Assembly (NCBI RefSeq): GCF_021532625.1
Contig: NZ_JAKGAR010000002.1
Location: 124,001-188,000 of the forward strand
Length of the DNA: 64,000 nt
Source of the DNA: Octadecabacter algicola
GTDB taxonomy: Bacteria; Pseudomonadota; Alphaproteobacteria; Rhodobacterales; Rhodobacteraceae
Direction of reading: 5' to 3'
Each line of letters starts with the position of its first letter. The first letter of the stretch is position 1. This document shows, one piece after another, positions 51,740-60,558 of this stretch. The notes beneath the pieces were generated by a model. It did not search any database and was not told the origin of the DNA. It saw nothing but the letters and a program-made list of their open reading frames with translations. Both the position numbers and the translations under genes were made by a program.

Positions 51740-52312
51740 ATGAAATATTCAGTAGCCGCCCTTTTGACACTTGCTGCATCGCCTGCATTGGCTGCCAGCA
51801 AGAACCCGTTCTCTGCAGACTTCTGGTCGCTCAGCAACACAGACATGATCGTTCTGATCGCCTTCCTCATCTTCGCAGGCGTTTTGATCAAGTTTAAAGT
51901 TCCGGGCATGATTTCCGGTCTGCTGGACAAGCGTGCTGAAGGCATCAAATCCGATCTGGACGAAGCCAAAGCGCTTCGCGAAGAAGCACAAACTTTGCTG
52001 GCCTCTTACGAGCGCAAGCAACGTGAAGTGCAGGAACAGGCCGACCGCATTGTTGCGAACGCCAAAGACGAAGCAAGCCGCGCTGCTGTCACTGCGAAAG
52101 AAGACATCGCAGCGTCCGTAACGCGCCGTCTGGCCGCCGCCGAAGAACAGATCGCAAGCGCGAAATCGTCTGCCATCCGCGACGTGCGCAACCAAGCAGC
52201 GACTGTTGCCGTTGCCGCCGCTCAGGACGTGATCGCCAAGCAGACAACTGCTGCGGATGCGAACAAACTGATCGACGATGCAATTGCCGAAGTCGGCGCC
52301 AAGCTGCACTAA
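51740..52312 (+). CDS. atpF: F0F1 ATP synthase subunit b
   Basis: 190 residues. It starts with a signal-like MKYSVAALLTLAASPALAAS, then a membrane anchor (TDMIVLIAFLIFAGVLIKF) and a long coiled coil rich in Ala, Glu and Lys. Partner of b' in the outer stalk. Last gene of the operon before the terminator. Confidence 0.95.
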   Translation: MKYSVAALLTLAASPALAASKNPFSADFWSLSNTDMIVLIAFLIFAGVLIKFKVPGMISGLLDKRAEGIKSDLDEAKALREEAQTLLASYERKQREVQEQADRIVANAKDEASRAAVTAKEDIAASVTRRLAAAEEQIASAKSSAIRDVRNQAATVAVAAAQDVIAKQTTAADANKLIDDAIAEVGAKLH

Positions 52313-52332
52313 GCAAGTTCAAGTTTTCTAAG

Positions 52333-52366
52333 AGGGCCTGATGCGGAAACGCGTCGGGCCCTTTTT
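52333..52366 (+). terminator. intrinsic terminator of the atp operon
   Basis: AGGGCCTGATGCG-GAAA-CGCGTCGGGCCCT hairpin (13 bp with a GNRA-like GAAA loop and two G-T pairs) followed by TTTTT, 20 bp after the stop codon. Confidence 0.92.
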
Positions 52367-52418
52367 CGTTTGAGGGGGTGGAGAGGCTTGTGGGAGCTTG
52401 ATTGCGTTGGGTACTCTG

Positions 52419-52436
52419 AATGTCCGCTTCGAGCCC
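52419..52436 (+). repeat. dispersed intergenic repeat, copy 2
   Basis: AATGTCCGCTTCGAGCCC, 17 of 18 identical to the copy at 8534-8551 (other strand); the first 13 bases recur at 53771-53783. Confidence 0.65.
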
Positions 52437-52543
52437 GTAGTGACCGACGCTGCGAAACGCATGAATGTCAGCTTTCCGGCAGCCACAATTACGTCAGATA
52501 GCTTGGTCATATTGGTTCCAACGTTAGAATTTTGGAGGAACCC

Positions 52544-53728
52544 GTGCGTCGTTCAATGAAGCTGCTTAGTGCAGTAGTCTTAAATCTGTTTGCATTTTCA
52601 AATAGCGTTTCAGCTCAAGAGACCTATTTAACGACCACCGGATCGCAGGTCGCCTTGCTCGATGTCTTCCAAGACTGTGATGTCTGCCCAGAAATGATTG
52701 TTCTGCCGCTGGGAACATTCCATATGGGGTCATCCATCGAGGAAGCCATCGCTGCTCGACTGCTGTTTCATTCCAACAACAACATAGATGTCTCAGCGTT
52801 TGAGGAGGCTACAAGACAGTCATTTATCGACCTTGGTCTCGATCCGGATGATCCAGAAGACGGCTTGCTTAGCTATTACGCGAGCACACGTTACAGACGG
52901 GAGAATGACCCGCAGCGCTGGTTGAATCCGTTTCTTAACGAGGTGCCTGAGTTTAGATTTACGATTGATGTGCCAATAGCAATGGGTCGCAATGAAGTGA
53001 CAAGGGAGGAATGGGCCGTTTGCGTCGCAGATGGCGTTTGCGAACGGGGGCAGACATACGTGCCGCCAGATGAATTTATCTCATGCGACGAAAGTAGTGA
53101 TTGCGAACCGACGCCCGACGCCCGCGTCGCGTTTCGCAAGCAATTTCAGCCCCCCACTTTTCACCCTCGCGGTCCCATGGTGGGCATTACCTATTTCGAA
53201 ATGGAAGGCTATGTGTCCTGGCTGAATGACAGAGTTGGCGCTGATTTGTACCGGATTCCGACTGAGGCCGAGTGGGAATATGCCGCCCGAGCCGGAACCA
53301 ACACAAGGTACGCCCAAGGAGAGTCGCTGACTTTGGATCAAGCAAACTTTACCGTCTTGACTAGAGAGTTTCTCGACGGCGAATTTGTGTGGAACCGAGA
53401 TATAAGGAGCCCGACTGAACCTTTGCCGGTTGATGAACTCGATGCCGCAAATCCTTGGGGCATGAGGCATATGTCTGGCAATGTATCCGAGTTTACGAGT
53501 ATGTGTGCAGAGGGCCTGCACCGTAGCTTCACATCATCCAGCGAGTATCTTCATGCAAACTCTAGTGACCCATCTTGTGAACATTCCCTGAAGGGCGGCA
53601 TGTACAGCGGCTACGCCGAACTGGCACGACCTGCTCGGCGTGTTGGTATACCCAGTGACCATTGGTCTCCGTCAACAGGGTTTCGTGTCGTTAGAGACCT
53701 AGAACCTGATTTGCGCCCGTCTGAATAG
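52544..53728 (+). CDS. secreted formylglycine-generating-enzyme-like (SUMF1) domain protein
   Basis: About 394 residues. GGAGG lies five bases before a GTG at 52544, giving MRRSMKLLSAVVLNLFAFSNSVSA as signal peptide; ATG at 52556 is an alternative. C-terminal FGE-sulfatase fold from about residue 50: VLPLGTFHMGSSIEE, NEVTREEWAVC, RIPTEAEWEYAARAGT, GMRHMSGNVSEFT and TGFRVVRDL. Contains several extra cysteines. No sulfatase is nearby, so true FGE catalysis is uncertain; many such secreted proteins are non-catalytic. Sequence looks less GC-rich than neighbours. Confidence 0.8.
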   Translation: MRRSMKLLSAVVLNLFAFSNSVSAQETYLTTTGSQVALLDVFQDCDVCPEMIVLPLGTFHMGSSIEEAIAARLLFHSNNNIDVSAFEEATRQSFIDLGLDPDDPEDGLLSYYASTRYRRENDPQRWLNPFLNEVPEFRFTIDVPIAMGRNEVTREEWAVCVADGVCERGQTYVPPDEFISCDESSDCEPTPDARVAFRKQFQPPTFHPRGPMVGITYFEMEGYVSWLNDRVGADLYRIPTEAEWEYAARAGTNTRYAQGESLTLDQANFTVLTREFLDGEFVWNRDIRSPTEPLPVDELDAANPWGMRHMSGNVSEFTSMCAEGLHRSFTSSSEYLHANSSDPSCEHSLKGGMYSGYAELARPARRVGIPSDHWSPSTGFRVVRDLEPDLRPSE

Positions 53729-53744
53729 ACAGAACTTTAGCAAA

Positions 53745-53797
53745 AAGCGGACACTGCCGATATGGTAAGTAATGTCCGCTTCGTCCGCAAAGCGGAC
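53745..53797. repeat. inverted repeats with dispersed-repeat core, copy 3
   Basis: AAGCGGACA (53745-53753) pairs with TGTCCGCTT (53773-53781), then GTCCGC-AAA-GCGGAC (53783-53797) forms a second hairpin. 53771-53783 equals the 13-base core AATGTCCGCTTCG of copy 2. Confidence 0.6.
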
Positions 53798-53832
53798 TCT
53801 CAACACTTATTTTTGGATCAACCCAAAGCCGT

Positions 53833-54600
53833 TTAACGCCGCACCTCATGATCTAGCCGTTTCTGTGCAATCGCTTCATTGCGGTCTGCTTTATCCTGTC
53901 CCCATAAGGCGTCTTCCACAAATCCCAAATGCGCCTCAACGGCTGCCCGCGCACCGGCAGCATCCCGCGCCTGCAATGCATCGTTGATCGCGCGGTGCTG
54001 ATCTAGCAAGGCGTCCCGCGTCGTGCGTTGTTTGAACATAATCTGACGGTTGTAAAACACGCCTTCGCGCAGCAATTGATACATGGATCGCATCATATGC
54101 AGCATGATCACGTTATGGCTCGCCTCGATGATACTGAGGTGAAAATCAGCATCCAATCCCGCTTCTTCGGTCGGATTACGTTTGCTGTGGGCGGTTTCCA
54201 TCTTCTTGAAGATCGTATCGACGACTTTCAAGTCGGTATCGCTGCCCAAAGTTGCCGCGCGTTCTGCGGCCAACCCTTCCATGTCCCGCCGAAACGCGAT
54301 GTAGTCGAACACGGCTTCGTCATGGTTTGAAAACAGCCGCACCAAGGTGTCCGAGAATGCCGAGCCGAGCACATTGCCGACAAAGACCCCAGACCCCGCG
54401 TGGCTGACCAGCAGGCCACTCACCTGCAGCTCGGCCAAGGCTTCGCGCAAAGATGGGCGCGATACGCCAAGCCGTTCAGACAATTCCCGTTCTGACGGTA
54501 GGCGTTCACCGGGTTTCAGGATGCCGCGCAGGATCAACTGCTCAATCTGGCGCACCACCGATTGCGAAATCTTCTCAGGTTGAATGGGTTCGAATGGCAT
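53833..54600 (-). CDS. GntR-family (FadR/PdhR subgroup) transcriptional regulator
   Basis: 255 residues. Winged helix at about 8-75 (GILKPGERLPSERELSERLGVSRPSLREAL) and FCD effector domain at about 85-230 with histidines for a metal. FadR subgroup members sense organic acids. A TGGTCA-N7-TGACCA dyad 18 bp upstream of its ATG is probably its operator. Target genes are not evident nearby. Confidence 0.87.
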   Translation of the reverse strand: MPFEPIQPEKISQSVVRQIEQLILRGILKPGERLPSERELSERLGVSRPSLREALAELQVSGLLVSHAGSGVFVGNVLGSAFSDTLVRLFSNHDEAVFDYIAFRRDMEGLAAERAATLGSDTDLKVVDTIFKKMETAHSKRNPTEEAGLDADFHLSIIEASHNVIMLHMMRSMYQLLREGVFYNRQIMFKQRTTRDALLDQHRAINDALQARDAAGARAAVEAHLGFVEDALWGQDKADRNEAIAQKRLDHEVRR

Positions 54601-54617
54601 GCTGGCCCCTTACTTAA

Positions 54618-54638
54618 TTGGTCAAATGATATGACCAT
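54618..54638. promoter_or_regulatory. FadR-type operator upstream of gntR
   Basis: TTGGTCA-AATGATA-TGACCAT; inverted repeat with perfect TGGTCA/TGACCA core, the TGGTNxxACCA style of FadR-subfamily GntR sites, 18 bp from the gntR start. Confidence 0.65.
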
Positions 54639-54717
54639 CGGGCACGCAGGGAAACCCCGATCGCGCTGTTGACTTCATATTGAACCTGATCAAATTTCAA
54701 CCGTGGGGAGATCATGA

Positions 54718-56136
54718 ATGCGTCTGATAAATGTTGTAAGCCTTTGCTCAGTCCTGTGGGCTAGTGCGACCACAGCGCAGGAGTGCCAGCATGCGGATTT
54801 GATCGTGTCGATGGCGGATCATCAAATTGATGCGCCTTTGCCGCGCTTTCATTCCGTACTGAGCACCAATGTCGCGCGGGCCGCCTATCTCAAAATGCAC
54901 TACGGCGCGTTGGATGGTGAGGAGATCGAGGCGCTTTTTGACCGGATCGCATGGGATGATGCCGACTCGGTATCTTTAGATGTGCTTCGTGCGATCTATG
55001 ACCTTTCTAAACCGAGCGGGCTGTCGGTCTGGGCCCAAACGAATGAGGACACAATCGAGCGGTTTAGAAATGCCAGTCCTGCTTTGTTGCGGGCCCTTGT
55101 CTTGGCCGATGACGGAGCGACATTTCTACGGCTGCGTGTTGCAACTACACCAGAGCCCGACAACGGCTACCTGCCGTTCGCCTACAGATCAAATGTCGCA
55201 CATTTAGTCTCGGACCAGTCAGACGACTTTCGCGAAACCTTTGCGGCGCTTGCCGAAGAAAAAGGCGAAATCCACCTCGCCGCGGCCATTTTGACTGGGC
55301 ATTCCGACCTCGCCAAGTTTGACGATGTGGTGGCCCGCAATGATGCTGTTTTTGAACAAGATGAGAGGCGTCGGAACTGGGAATTCTTTGGCTATTCGGA
55401 TGCCATGCGAGAAAGAAAAATTGAAGCTATAGCGGAAGAGTCACCGGAGTATGGCGCTTTCATTCGTGAGCAATACGCTATCGAAGCAGCAACGCGGGCT
55501 ACCTACCCAACCTCTTTTCTTTGGATTTACTACAATCAGTCCGGAGCGCTGGCTCAATCCAGCGCGGCGGCACAGACCGTTTTGAATGCGATAGCAACGG
55601 GTGACGATGACCCATTGGCAGAGCCAGAAACATTTTGGTTGTTAGCATTCCAGTCTTTATTGGACGGTGATGATCCAGATGAAGTGCGCCGCCAACTGGC
55701 TCGTCTTGGTTTTGCAACGACCACCCGTTGGCACGAATTGCGTGATGCACTGTCACAATTGGATGTGATGGCGGCCAAGGCGGCTCTAGGCCCTTACGTG
55801 CAGGGGGACCTCGCGGACCCGCCCGCCATGCCTGACAACAGCACCGTGGATTGGGACGCTTGGCTTTCAGCGGCTGAAGCTTTGAGGGTTGGTGAATTGA
55901 ACGCAGCATTTGCGGCCAGTCCGACAGCGACGATCGAACTGCTTTGGGCGGCTGAAGAATATGCTGCAGCGTGGAGGCTGACACTGGCCAACGCCGGTGG
56001 CGAAAATAGCCCTGACACCCTGAAGATGGCGACAGATCTTATGACGCGGTTGGATATGCTGTGTGATCAACGCATGATCGTGCTTGAGCTCAACGGTAAT
56101 TGGGGGCGCCAGCCTTTGATGCATTTCCCAAACTAA
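54718..56136 (+). CDS. secreted protein of unknown function, 472 residues
   Basis: Signal peptide MRLINVVSLCSVLWASATTAQ, then a largely helical sequence with a repeated alpha-helical character (..LAALAEEKGEIHLAAAILTGHSDLAKF..). GGGGAG precedes the ATG. Three cysteines. No metal or catalytic motif was found. Perhaps an exported TPR-like or helical-repeat scaffold. It sits between the GntR regulator and the OmpA lipoprotein. Confidence 0.7.
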   Translation: MRLINVVSLCSVLWASATTAQECQHADLIVSMADHQIDAPLPRFHSVLSTNVARAAYLKMHYGALDGEEIEALFDRIAWDDADSVSLDVLRAIYDLSKPSGLSVWAQTNEDTIERFRNASPALLRALVLADDGATFLRLRVATTPEPDNGYLPFAYRSNVAHLVSDQSDDFRETFAALAEEKGEIHLAAAILTGHSDLAKFDDVVARNDAVFEQDERRRNWEFFGYSDAMRERKIEAIAEESPEYGAFIREQYAIEAATRATYPTSFLWIYYNQSGALAQSSAAAQTVLNAIATGDDDPLAEPETFWLLAFQSLLDGDDPDEVRRQLARLGFATTTRWHELRDALSQLDVMAAKAALGPYVQGDLADPPAMPDNSTVDWDAWLSAAEALRVGELNAAFAASPTATIELLWAAEEYAAAWRLTLANAGGENSPDTLKMATDLMTRLDMLCDQRMIVLELNGNWGRQPLMHFPN

Positions 56137-56137
56137 C

Positions 56138-56172
56138 AAAAAAGCCGCCCTTCATTTCAGAAGAGCGGCTTT
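56138..56172 (-). terminator. intrinsic terminator of the OmpA lipoprotein gene
   Basis: AAAGCCGC / GCGGCTTT stem; on the minus strand it is followed by TTTTTGTT, 20 bp after the stop codon at 56193. Also lies at the end of the plus-strand gene. Confidence 0.85.
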
Positions 56173-56192
56173 AGAATTCTTATCGAACGGGC

Positions 56193-56855
56193 TTAGCCGT
56201 TTGGTGTGATGGTGATTTCCACACGGCGGTTCAATGCGCGGCCTTCTGGCGTCAGGTTGGATGCGATTGGGGCATTTTCACCACGACCGATGGACCGGAT
56301 ACGGCCCGGATTAACGCCGCTGCTGATAAGCGCGGAGGACACAGCCTGCGCACGACGTGCGGACAGGTCTTGGTTGTAAGCTGCGCCACCTGTGTTGTCG
56401 GCATGACCGATCACATTGATCGTTGTGTTTGGGTAGTTGTTGATGGATGCCGACAGCGCGGTGATATCGCTGCGCAGGCCACCTGTCAGTGCTGCGCTAT
56501 CTGTTGCGAACAAGATATCTTGTGGCAGGCTTACGATCAGCTGTTCACCGGTGTTGGTGATGGTCGCATTGGACCCGAGCTGTTGGCGAAGTTCGGCTTC
56601 TTGCTGGTCCAGCAACACGCCAGCGCCTGCACCCAGACCCGCACCAAGAACCGCGCCGACGATTGCGCTGCGGTTGCGGGCGCCAGAATCGCCATCTGAA
56701 CGTGCGGCGCCAATGATCGCACCAACACCTGCACCAACAAGGGCGCCGGTCTGTGTATTGCTGTTGGGGTTGTTCGGGTCAGTTACTGAGTCACAGGCTG
56801 TCAGCACCATGACGCCAGACAAAGCGACGGCGAGGGACATTTTGGACAGGGTCAT
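56193..56855 (-). CDS. OmpA-family outer-membrane lipoprotein
   Basis: 220 residues. Lipobox LTAC at residues 18-21; glycine-zipper segment (GALVGAGVGAIIGAARS...) at 37-80; OmpA C-terminal peptidoglycan-binding domain at 110-218 (NVIGHADNTGGAAYNQDLSARRA, GRGENAPIASN). YiaD/Pal-like: ties the outer membrane to peptidoglycan. Single gene with its own terminator. Confidence 0.9.
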   Translation of the reverse strand: MTLSKMSLAVALSGVMVLTACDSVTDPNNPNSNTQTGALVGAGVGAIIGAARSDGDSGARNRSAIVGAVLGAGLGAGAGVLLDQQEAELRQQLGSNATITNTGEQLIVSLPQDILFATDSAALTGGLRSDITALSASINNYPNTTINVIGHADNTGGAAYNQDLSARRAQAVSSALISSGVNPGRIRSIGRGENAPIASNLTPEGRALNRRVEITITPNG

Positions 56856-56984
56856 ATTCTAAAATCCTATTTGGGCACCGGACGTGGTGCGCTTGGTAGG
56901 AGTTATATCGACCAATCCCGCTTGTTATCCAATAACGCCCTAATGAGCGGCGGGGTTCCGCCGACTGTCATGGGTTTCAATGTC

Positions 56985-57848
56985 TTAACCGGCGTCCTCA
57001 CGGGCACTTTCCCACGCTAACATCGCCCGTTTAACAGGAAGTCCCCAATGGTAGCCACCAAGGCCGCCGGATTTGCGCAGGGCACGATGACAGGGGATCA
57101 ACCAACTGACAGGATTGCGGCCGACCGCGGTACCGACAGCCCGCACCGCACGCGGTGATCCGATCGTTTCGGCGATTTCGGAATAGGTCGTGACATGGCC
57201 GGACGGTATACTCAGAAGCGCTTCCCAAACCTTCAGCTGAAACGGCGCACCAATCATGAAAAGCGGGGCCTTATCATTCGTTTTCGTCACACCAAACGCT
57301 GTCTCAACCCAAAAACGTAAACGCCCGATGTCCTCAACGAAGTCGGCGTTCGGCCAGCGGCCAAGCAGGTCTTCCATTGCCGCTTCGGCGCCCATTTCTT
57401 CGGCGAACCCCAAGCCGCAGATGCCCCTGTCGGTGCCCATGACTATGGCAGGACCAAAGGGGCTTTCGAACCACCCCCAATAGATAGTCAGCCCCGCGCC
57501 ACCCTTGGCAAAGTCACCGGGGCTCATGGCCTCCCATTTCAGAAACATGTCATGCAGGCGGCCGGACCCAGATAGGCCCACAGCGTCTGCCGTCGCCAAT
57601 GTGGTGAAGTTATTGGAGAGCAAAGTCTTGGCGTGATCCAGCGCGAGGTATTGCTGATACCGTTTCGGCGACACCCCAACCCAGCGCGAAAAGACCCGTT
57701 GGAAATGGGCGGACGACATCTCCATGCGCGCCGCTAGTTCGTCGAGCGAAAGAATGCCCTCGGCGGCGTCGATCTCATCCAAGGCGCGGCGAATGACATG
57801 ATAATGATAGCGATCTGACTGTTCCATGCTGGAAACGTAGCGACCCAT
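56985..57848 (-). CDS. Ada-like AraC/methylated-DNA-protein cysteine methyltransferase
   Basis: 287 residues. AraC-type helix-turn-helix at about 30-105 (LDELAARMEMSSAHFQRVFSRWVGVSPKRY) fused to an O6-methylguanine methyltransferase with active-site LIPCHRALRKSGGLGGYHWG and GHVTTYSEIAETIGSPRAVRAVGTA. It lacks the N-terminal zinc/cysteine domain of E. coli Ada that senses phosphotriester methylation, so control must differ. Start 57848; an internal ATG at 57827 is possible. Confidence 0.9.
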   Translation of the reverse strand: MGRYVSSMEQSDRYHYHVIRRALDEIDAAEGILSLDELAARMEMSSAHFQRVFSRWVGVSPKRYQQYLALDHAKTLLSNNFTTLATADAVGLSGSGRLHDMFLKWEAMSPGDFAKGGAGLTIYWGWFESPFGPAIVMGTDRGICGLGFAEEMGAEAAMEDLLGRWPNADFVEDIGRLRFWVETAFGVTKTNDKAPLFMIGAPFQLKVWEALLSIPSGHVTTYSEIAETIGSPRAVRAVGTAVGRNPVSWLIPCHRALRKSGGLGGYHWGLPVKRAMLAWESAREDAG

Positions 57849-57918
57849 CGTGCCCTGTGCGACCCGAATGTTGCGCCTTTGACTTGTTTGTAACCCGCAA
57901 GCTGGGCAAAAGGGCGCT

Positions 57919-58572
57919 ATGGCTAAATTAACAAAACAGCTCGACTACAACACGATCCGCGAAATTTTCACGCGGTTTCGCGATGGTGACGCCGAACCCA
58001 AAGGCGAACTTGATCACGTTAACGCTTATACCTTGGTGGTCGCCGTGGCACTGTCCGCGCAGGCCACGGACAAAGGTGTGAACAAAGCGACGGCTGAGTT
58101 ATTCAAGGTCGCCGATACGCCGCAGAAAATGCTCGACCTCGGGATTGATGCGCTGACGGACCACATCAAGACGATTGGCCTGTTTCGTCAAAAGGCCAAG
58201 AACGTGATGAAGACCGCGCAAATCCTTGTGGATGAATACGGCGGCGAAGTCCCGAATTCCCGCGCGGCGCTGCAATCACTTCCGGGTGTGGGGCGCAAGA
58301 CGGCGAATGTGGTTTTGAACATGTGGTGGGGTCAGCCCGCGCAGGCAGTGGATACGCATATTTTCCGGCTTGGTAATCGCAGTGGCATCGCGCCGGGCAA
58401 AGATGTAGACGCCGTCGAGCGCGCGATCGAAGACAACATCCCAGCTGATTTTCAACTGCACGCTCACCACTGGATGATCCTGCACGGGCGGTATATCTGC
58501 GTTGCGCGCAAACCAAAATGTCAGGCCTGTCACATCCGTGACCTGTGCCTATTCGAGGATAAAACAGAATGA
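57919..58572 (+). CDS. nth: endonuclease III
   Basis: 217 residues. Helix-hairpin-helix with catalytic lysine (LPGVGRKTANVVLN), catalytic aspartate in VDTHIFRLGNR, and C-terminal [4Fe-4S] motif CVARKPKCQACHIRDLC. Removes oxidised pyrimidines. Overlaps the PfkB kinase gene by four bases (ATGA). Confidence 0.96.
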   Translation: MAKLTKQLDYNTIREIFTRFRDGDAEPKGELDHVNAYTLVVAVALSAQATDKGVNKATAELFKVADTPQKMLDLGIDALTDHIKTIGLFRQKAKNVMKTAQILVDEYGGEVPNSRAALQSLPGVGRKTANVVLNMWWGQPAQAVDTHIFRLGNRSGIAPGKDVDAVERAIEDNIPADFQLHAHHWMILHGRYICVARKPKCQACHIRDLCLFEDKTE

Positions 58573-59546
58573 ACTACGACGTCATCGGTATCGGCAATGC
58601 AATTGTTGATGTGATCTCTCCCTCCAGCGATACATTTCTGGATCAAATGGGGATCGAAAAAGGGATCATGCAGTTGATCGAACGTGATCGTGCTGAGCTG
58701 CTGTATGCGTCCATGGACAGCCGTGTCGAAGCGCCCGGTGGATCTGTGGGAAACACACTTGCCGGGATCGGTGAACTGGGTTTGCAGACCGCGTTTATCG
58801 GTAAGGTTAAAGACGACGCGTTGGGGAAATTCTACGCTGATGCGCTGGTTGACGCTGGCACTGCATTTCCCCTGCCACCACAGGATGTCGATCTGCCTAC
58901 ATCGCGCTCGATGATTTTCGTTTCACCTGATGGCGAACGTTCAATGAACACATACCTTGGTGCGGGTGCGGATATTTCCAGCGCCGATGTACCGGATGTT
59001 TTCGGTGCAGGGTTGCTGTTCCTCGAAGGTTATTTGTTCGACAAAGACGAAGGAAAGACCGCGTTCTCCGAAGCCGCTGCAAAAATGAAGGCCGCTGGTG
59101 GTCGCTCCGTGATCACGATCTCCGATCCGTTCTGCGCCGAACGCCACCGCGACGATTTCAAACGTTTAATTGCCGAGGATATGGATATCGCCATTGGCAA
59201 CGCGCAAGAATGGCTGACCCTTTATGAGACAGACGACCTAGATGACGCGATCCGCCAAGCCGCTGAGGTTTGCGATGTCGTAGCATGCACTCGTTCTGGT
59301 GACGCAGTTTGGGTCCAGCAAGGCGAAACCCGTTACACCGCAGAGGTCACGCCAGTGACACCTGTCGACGCAACCGGAGCAGGCGATCAGTTCGCCGCAG
59401 GTTTTCTTTATGGGATATCGACAGGGGCTGCGCTGGACGTGGCGGCGCAAATGGGCGTGATGTGCGCCGCAGAGGTCATTGGCCACATCGGACCGCGGCC
59501 AGAAACGAATATGCTAGAGGCATTCAAAACCGCTGGTTTGGTCTAA
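58569..59546 (+). CDS. PfkB-family sugar/adenosine kinase
   Basis: 325 residues. N-terminal IGNAIVDVISP, signature PGGSVGNTLAGIGELG, and C-terminal catalytic DATGAGDQFAAGFLYG with the base aspartate. Closest in style to adenosine kinases (adenosine + ATP to AMP), which would salvage nucleosides; ribokinase or similar remains possible. Translationally coupled to nth. Confidence 0.87.
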   Translation: MNYDVIGIGNAIVDVISPSSDTFLDQMGIEKGIMQLIERDRAELLYASMDSRVEAPGGSVGNTLAGIGELGLQTAFIGKVKDDALGKFYADALVDAGTAFPLPPQDVDLPTSRSMIFVSPDGERSMNTYLGAGADISSADVPDVFGAGLLFLEGYLFDKDEGKTAFSEAAAKMKAAGGRSVITISDPFCAERHRDDFKRLIAEDMDIAIGNAQEWLTLYETDDLDDAIRQAAEVCDVVACTRSGDAVWVQQGETRYTAEVTPVTPVDATGAGDQFAAGFLYGISTGAALDVAAQMGVMCAAEVIGHIGPRPETNMLEAFKTAGLV

Positions 59547-59575
59547 GCGACCATTCCGAACGGTTTTAGAAAATA

Positions 59576-59604
59576 GCAAAACTGGGCTAGCTGCCCAGTT
59601 TTGC
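59576..59604 (-). terminator. hairpin terminator covering the sulfotransferase stop codon
   Basis: Perfect 12-bp arms GCAAAACTGGGC / GCCCAGTTTTGC with a five-base loop; on the minus strand followed by TATTTTC. The 5' arm encodes the last amino acids and the stop TAG. It can also end the convergent kinase gene. Confidence 0.8.
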
Positions 59605-60405
59605 GTGCACTTCGTCCAAATCGATTTCACCAATGGGCATTTTGTTGCCCGGGTTTTCAAAGTCATATTTGAACAGGTTGAAGTCCTTCTTGTAGATCTC
59701 ATAGACCAAGTGCTTTGACAGATCGTCAAAATAGTCTTCCACAGGATGGGCGCGTTTTGGCCCGTGGCCTTCGGATTCGTTGAAGCGAGGGATTTCAGCT
59801 AGATTGACGTCGTTCTTGGTCTCGATCCCGTCAAGGACCTGTTGCATGCCGTCATTGAACTGTTCGGTCCAAAAAATCTTATCGTAGCGCCCGCCGTTTA
59901 CAATGAACGTGCTGATGTGGCCCGACATTGCGGACCAGTGGATGTCTGGGTCCATGGGGCGACGGTATTTGATGGTGTCACGGGCAAACAGCAGAAAGCG
60001 GCGGAACGATTTGATCTGGTCAAACTCGAACCCATCCTCTGGGCTGCCAACTTCGATGCCGTATTTTTGGATCAGTAGTGGGACAAGGTTGCCACGATAG
60101 CGTCGTCCATTGCGCTGGATACCGCAAATCTTGTCAAAGAAGGACGATAGGATGCGGGTGTAAGGGTTGCGAACACAGGTGAACGAATAGCTGCTGTGAT
60201 TTTTGACGTTGTCAGTGATGAGTTGCTGACTGTCTTCCATGGCCCATTTATGCATACCGCCTTCGGCATCGTGGATGTCGCCGTCAAAGAACTCGCCGTG
60301 ATCAGAATAGTACATGATCTGACCGATGGTCGAACAGGCGCATTTAGGTACCACGCGGTACACTACGCTCTCGGATTCAGTCATCCATGTTCCTGGGAAA
60401 CCCAT
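59587..60405 (-). CDS. sulfotransferase family 2-like protein
   Basis: 272 residues. VVPKCACSTIGQIMYY is the 5'-phosphosulfate-binding block and CVRNPYTRILSSFFDKI the 3'-phosphate-binding block of carbohydrate sulfotransferases (chondroitin/heparan type). No membrane anchor is seen. It is divergent from a large glycosyltransferase gene, a pairing that suggests sulfated surface glycan synthesis. Confidence 0.83.
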   Translation of the reverse strand: MGFPGTWMTESESVVYRVVPKCACSTIGQIMYYSDHGEFFDGDIHDAEGGMHKWAMEDSQQLITDNVKNHSSYSFTCVRNPYTRILSSFFDKICGIQRNGRRYRGNLVPLLIQKYGIEVGSPEDGFEFDQIKSFRRFLLFARDTIKYRRPMDPDIHWSAMSGHISTFIVNGGRYDKIFWTEQFNDGMQQVLDGIETKNDVNLAEIPRFNESEGHGPKRAHPVEDYFDDLSKHLVYEIYKKDFNLFKYDFENPGNKMPIGEIDLDEVHAKLGS

Positions 60406-60558
60406 ATGCTCGTCCTTGTCCGTTACAGTTGCCGTGCGCGTCAGTTTTACTATTTGCTAAAAAAACAAAGAATTCGTGTTTCTTCAATCTGTCATCGCGT
60501 TTACACAAGAAAAACTAAACGATTACAATCTAACCCATAGGGGAAAATTGTTTCTAAG

